NCBI GenBank assembly: GCA_963703125.1 | Contig: OY969790.1 | Location: 3,844,001 to 3,908,000 of the forward strand | Reading direction: 5' to 3' | Length of the DNA stretch: 64,000 bases | DNA from: MFD04716-140 sp963703125 | Lineage (GTDB): Bacteria; Bacteroidota; Bacteroidia; Flavobacteriales; Flavobacteriaceae | Shown here: positions 62,484 through 64,000 of the stretch, one piece after another | How positions within the stretch are numbered: position 1 is the first letter of the stretch | How the letters are laid out: the number at the start of each line of letters is the position of its first letter | The notes under the pieces: generated by a model | Database searches by the model: none | What the model saw: the letters and a program-made list of their open reading frames with translations, nothing else | Told to the model about the DNA's origin: nothing | Position numbers and translations under genes: made by a program

Positions 62484-64000
62484 TTAATGGTTAATAATAC
62501 CCGAAGATATAAAATCAAAATAACCCATCAAAATTTTATTGTTCACTACCCTAGGGGTATATATTTCGAGCAATTTAGCATTACCTGATTCATTAAAAAA
62601 GCTGCAATATGTCTTCTCAAAAGTTTCCTTATCCTGTGCGAAGCTGTATTCAATTCCATGCATTTCACATAATTTTTTCGCAGTAAGCGTATGGGAAGTT
62701 TCAAAATAGTTTTCAAAATTTTCATTGTCAGCATGACCTGGAAGAATTCTAAAAATGCCTCCCCCTTGGTTGTTGATTACTACAATCCTAAAATCAGAAC
62801 GGATATAATTGCTCCACAAGCCATTGCTATCATAAAAGAAACTCAGGTCTCCGGTTATGAACAAAGTTGGGTTTTCATAAAAAATAGATGCTCCAATGGC
62901 TGTTGAGGTACTTCCGTCAATTCCACTAGTTCCCCTATTGCAGAATATTCTGAGCGTTTTATGCAAATCAAAAAGTTGTGCATAGCGTACCGTTGAACTA
63001 TTGGCAAGCTGCAATTGAAAATGATGGGGTATTTTGTCAAAAATACGATGGTACGTCCACAGGTTCGAAAAAACCACCTCCTTCATGAAAGTGGTACGTT
63101 TTGCAATATAATTGCTCTTGAAAAGATTCCAGACCTCGTGGTATTTACTTGGTTTTGACTGAATGGCCACCAAAAATTCCTTAAAAAAAGAATTCACATC
63201 CGCCTTGAAATGATGCGATAAACAAAAAAATGTGTTCAATGCTTGTTTTGGGTCAATGTGCCAGTGGTGTTGTGGTTTGAAATCCCTTAAAAAAGACTTT
63301 ATTTTTTTTGAAACAATAAGTCCTCCAAAAGTCAAAAGAATTTCAGGTCTTAGCTGCCCAAAAATTTCAGCCCTTTTAGTCAACTTTTCAATAGGTGCAA
63401 GTATGCTATCTATGCTTGGAAAAAAACTAGGGTCATGAAGATTGGAGGTGGTTTCGGTCAAAACTACGACCGAGGGGTCATCGGCCAAATATTTTACGAT
63501 TGCCGGGGCAATTGCATCTGGGTCGTTTACCCCGATCAAAACCATTTTACGGGATGAGTTGTTCCAAATATTCGCAAAACTTATTATTTCCTGTACCGGC
63601 CTTGAACCTACATAGTTAATTTCATCAATACTTGGGGCAACGGTTAAGTCATCCATTTGATCATAGAGGGGCTCTTCAAAGGGTACATTTATGTGAACGG
63701 GAACCTTTTTTGAAATCGTCCTGTTTATGGCATTGTTCAACTCGGCATCATTGAATGATTGTACCTTTTGCTGAGAATCTTCCATTGTATTATTGACAAT
63801 CAATCCGGGGCCATACTTTTGCACCTTGTCGGTGGAATGAACTACATCTTGCATCAGATTGGCAGAATACCCAATATGATTTTCAAAAACGTTCATTTGG
63901 CGAATGGTTTGTCCGTCACCGATGTCAATCTTATATGAAGGCCGGTTCGCCGAAATCACCAACAAGGGAATATCACTATAGAATGCCTCTGCAACGGCCG
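62484..64000 (-). CDS. menD: MenD, SEPHCHC synthase, N-terminus outside window
   Basis: About 505 codons of the C-terminal part of a TPP-dependent MenD. The frame is still open at the right edge, reading AVAEAFYSDIPLLVISANRP, so the start lies beyond it. The TPP/Mg site is TGDLSFFYDSNGLWSNYI, with the NRGTSGIDGSTSTAIGAS block typical of MenD. It joins isochorismate and 2-oxoglutarate to give SEPHCHC. menF would be expected just upstream. It heads the leftward men genes seen here. Confidence 0.93.
   Translation of the reverse strand, partial: AVAEAFYSDIPLLVISANRPSYKIDIGDGQTIRQMNVFENHIGYSANLMQDVVHSTDKVQKYGPGLIVNNTMEDSQQKVQSFNDAELNNAINRTISKKVPVHINVPFEEPLYDQMDDLTVAPSIDEINYVGSRPVQEIISFANIWNNSSRKMVLIGVNDPDAIAPAIVKYLADDPSVVVLTETTSNLHDPSFFPSIDSILAPIEKLTKRAEIFGQLRPEILLTFGGLIVSKKIKSFLRDFKPQHHWHIDPKQALNTFFCLSHHFKADVNSFFKEFLVAIQSKPSKYHEVWNLFKSNYIAKRTTFMKEVVFSNLWTYHRIFDKIPHHFQLQLANSSTVRYAQLFDLHKTLRIFCNRGTSGIDGSTSTAIGASIFYENPTLFITGDLSFFYDSNGLWSNYIRSDFRIVVINNQGGGIFRILPGHADNENFENYFETSHTLTAKKLCEMHGIEYSFAQDKETFEKTYCSFFNESGNAKLLEIYTPRVVNNKILMGYFDFISSGIINH

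Overview
The window is about 64 kb of a Bacteroidota chromosome, almost certainly a marine member of the Flavobacteriaceae. Evidence: AT-rich sequence, many lipoproteins with Cys signal peptides, family-typical proteins (DUF4834, CAL67264-type small membrane protein, DUF5777 barrels, OMP_b-brl_3 receptor, FdhF/YdeP oxidoreductase), a menaquinone pathway, a Bacteroidota-type promoter (TTG-N19-TAnnTTTG) in front of fumC, and few Shine-Dalgarno sequences. I recognised no tRNA, rRNA, CRISPR array, transposase or integrase.

Layout. 1-8.4 kb: end of a Ser/Arg-rich protein, an orphan FdhF/YdeP-like molybdoenzyme, then a leftward surface-polysaccharide group (flippase, glycosyltransferase, YfhO membrane protein, DUF4834). 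8.5-19.9 kb: a barrel protein, a GNAT-like protein, a PLP-enzyme pair that fits sulfonolipid (capnine) synthesis, an S9 peptidase, ybaB, a YegP-like protein, threonine aldolase and a zinc metalloprotease. 20-23.4 kb: the ATP-grasp / alpha-E / transglutaminase operon. 23.4-34.9 kb: prfB with its programmed +1 frameshift, a Gly/Tyr-rich secreted protein with an outer-membrane barrel, fumC, a coiled-coil protein, a GNAT, an MBL-fold lipoprotein and an M16 peptidase pair.

34.8-42.0 kb is the most unusual part. A transmembrane one-component LytTR regulator is divergent from a leftward envelope cassette: c-type cytochrome lipoprotein, YceI, OB-fold, DUF5777, a frameshifted COG4315/cupredoxin-like lipoprotein, then a second OB-fold, YceI, DUF5777 set. 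The block is bounded by direct repeats of the last 12 codons of ettA plus terminator-like sequence. That is what an element integrated in the 3' end of ettA would leave behind. The displaced ettA tail, with a perfect terminator, sits next to the M16 genes, and the intact tail is on ettA. No integrase is left.

42-52 kb: ettA (frameshifted in a G6 run), a small membrane protein, a Gfo/Idh/MocA oxidoreductase, a biotin-dependent carboxylase beta subunit (methylcrotonyl-CoA type), two tandem secreted proteins that join a TonB-receptor plug to TPR-like and beta-sandwich regions but lack a barrel, and a frameshifted M24 peptidase. 52-64 kb: menaquinone genes menE, menC, menA and menD on the minus strand, interleaved with a CPBP protease, an SDR, a TPR histidine kinase, a LytTR response regulator, a SPOR protein, CvfB and DUF2853.

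Three genes (COG4315 lipoprotein, ettA, M24 peptidase) each have one single-base frameshift within 14 kb, all at G/C-rich sites. Sequencing error is as plausible as real decay. Several starts were moved to an internal ATG where the longest frame began at TTG, while menA, menE and the response regulator appear to use TTG.
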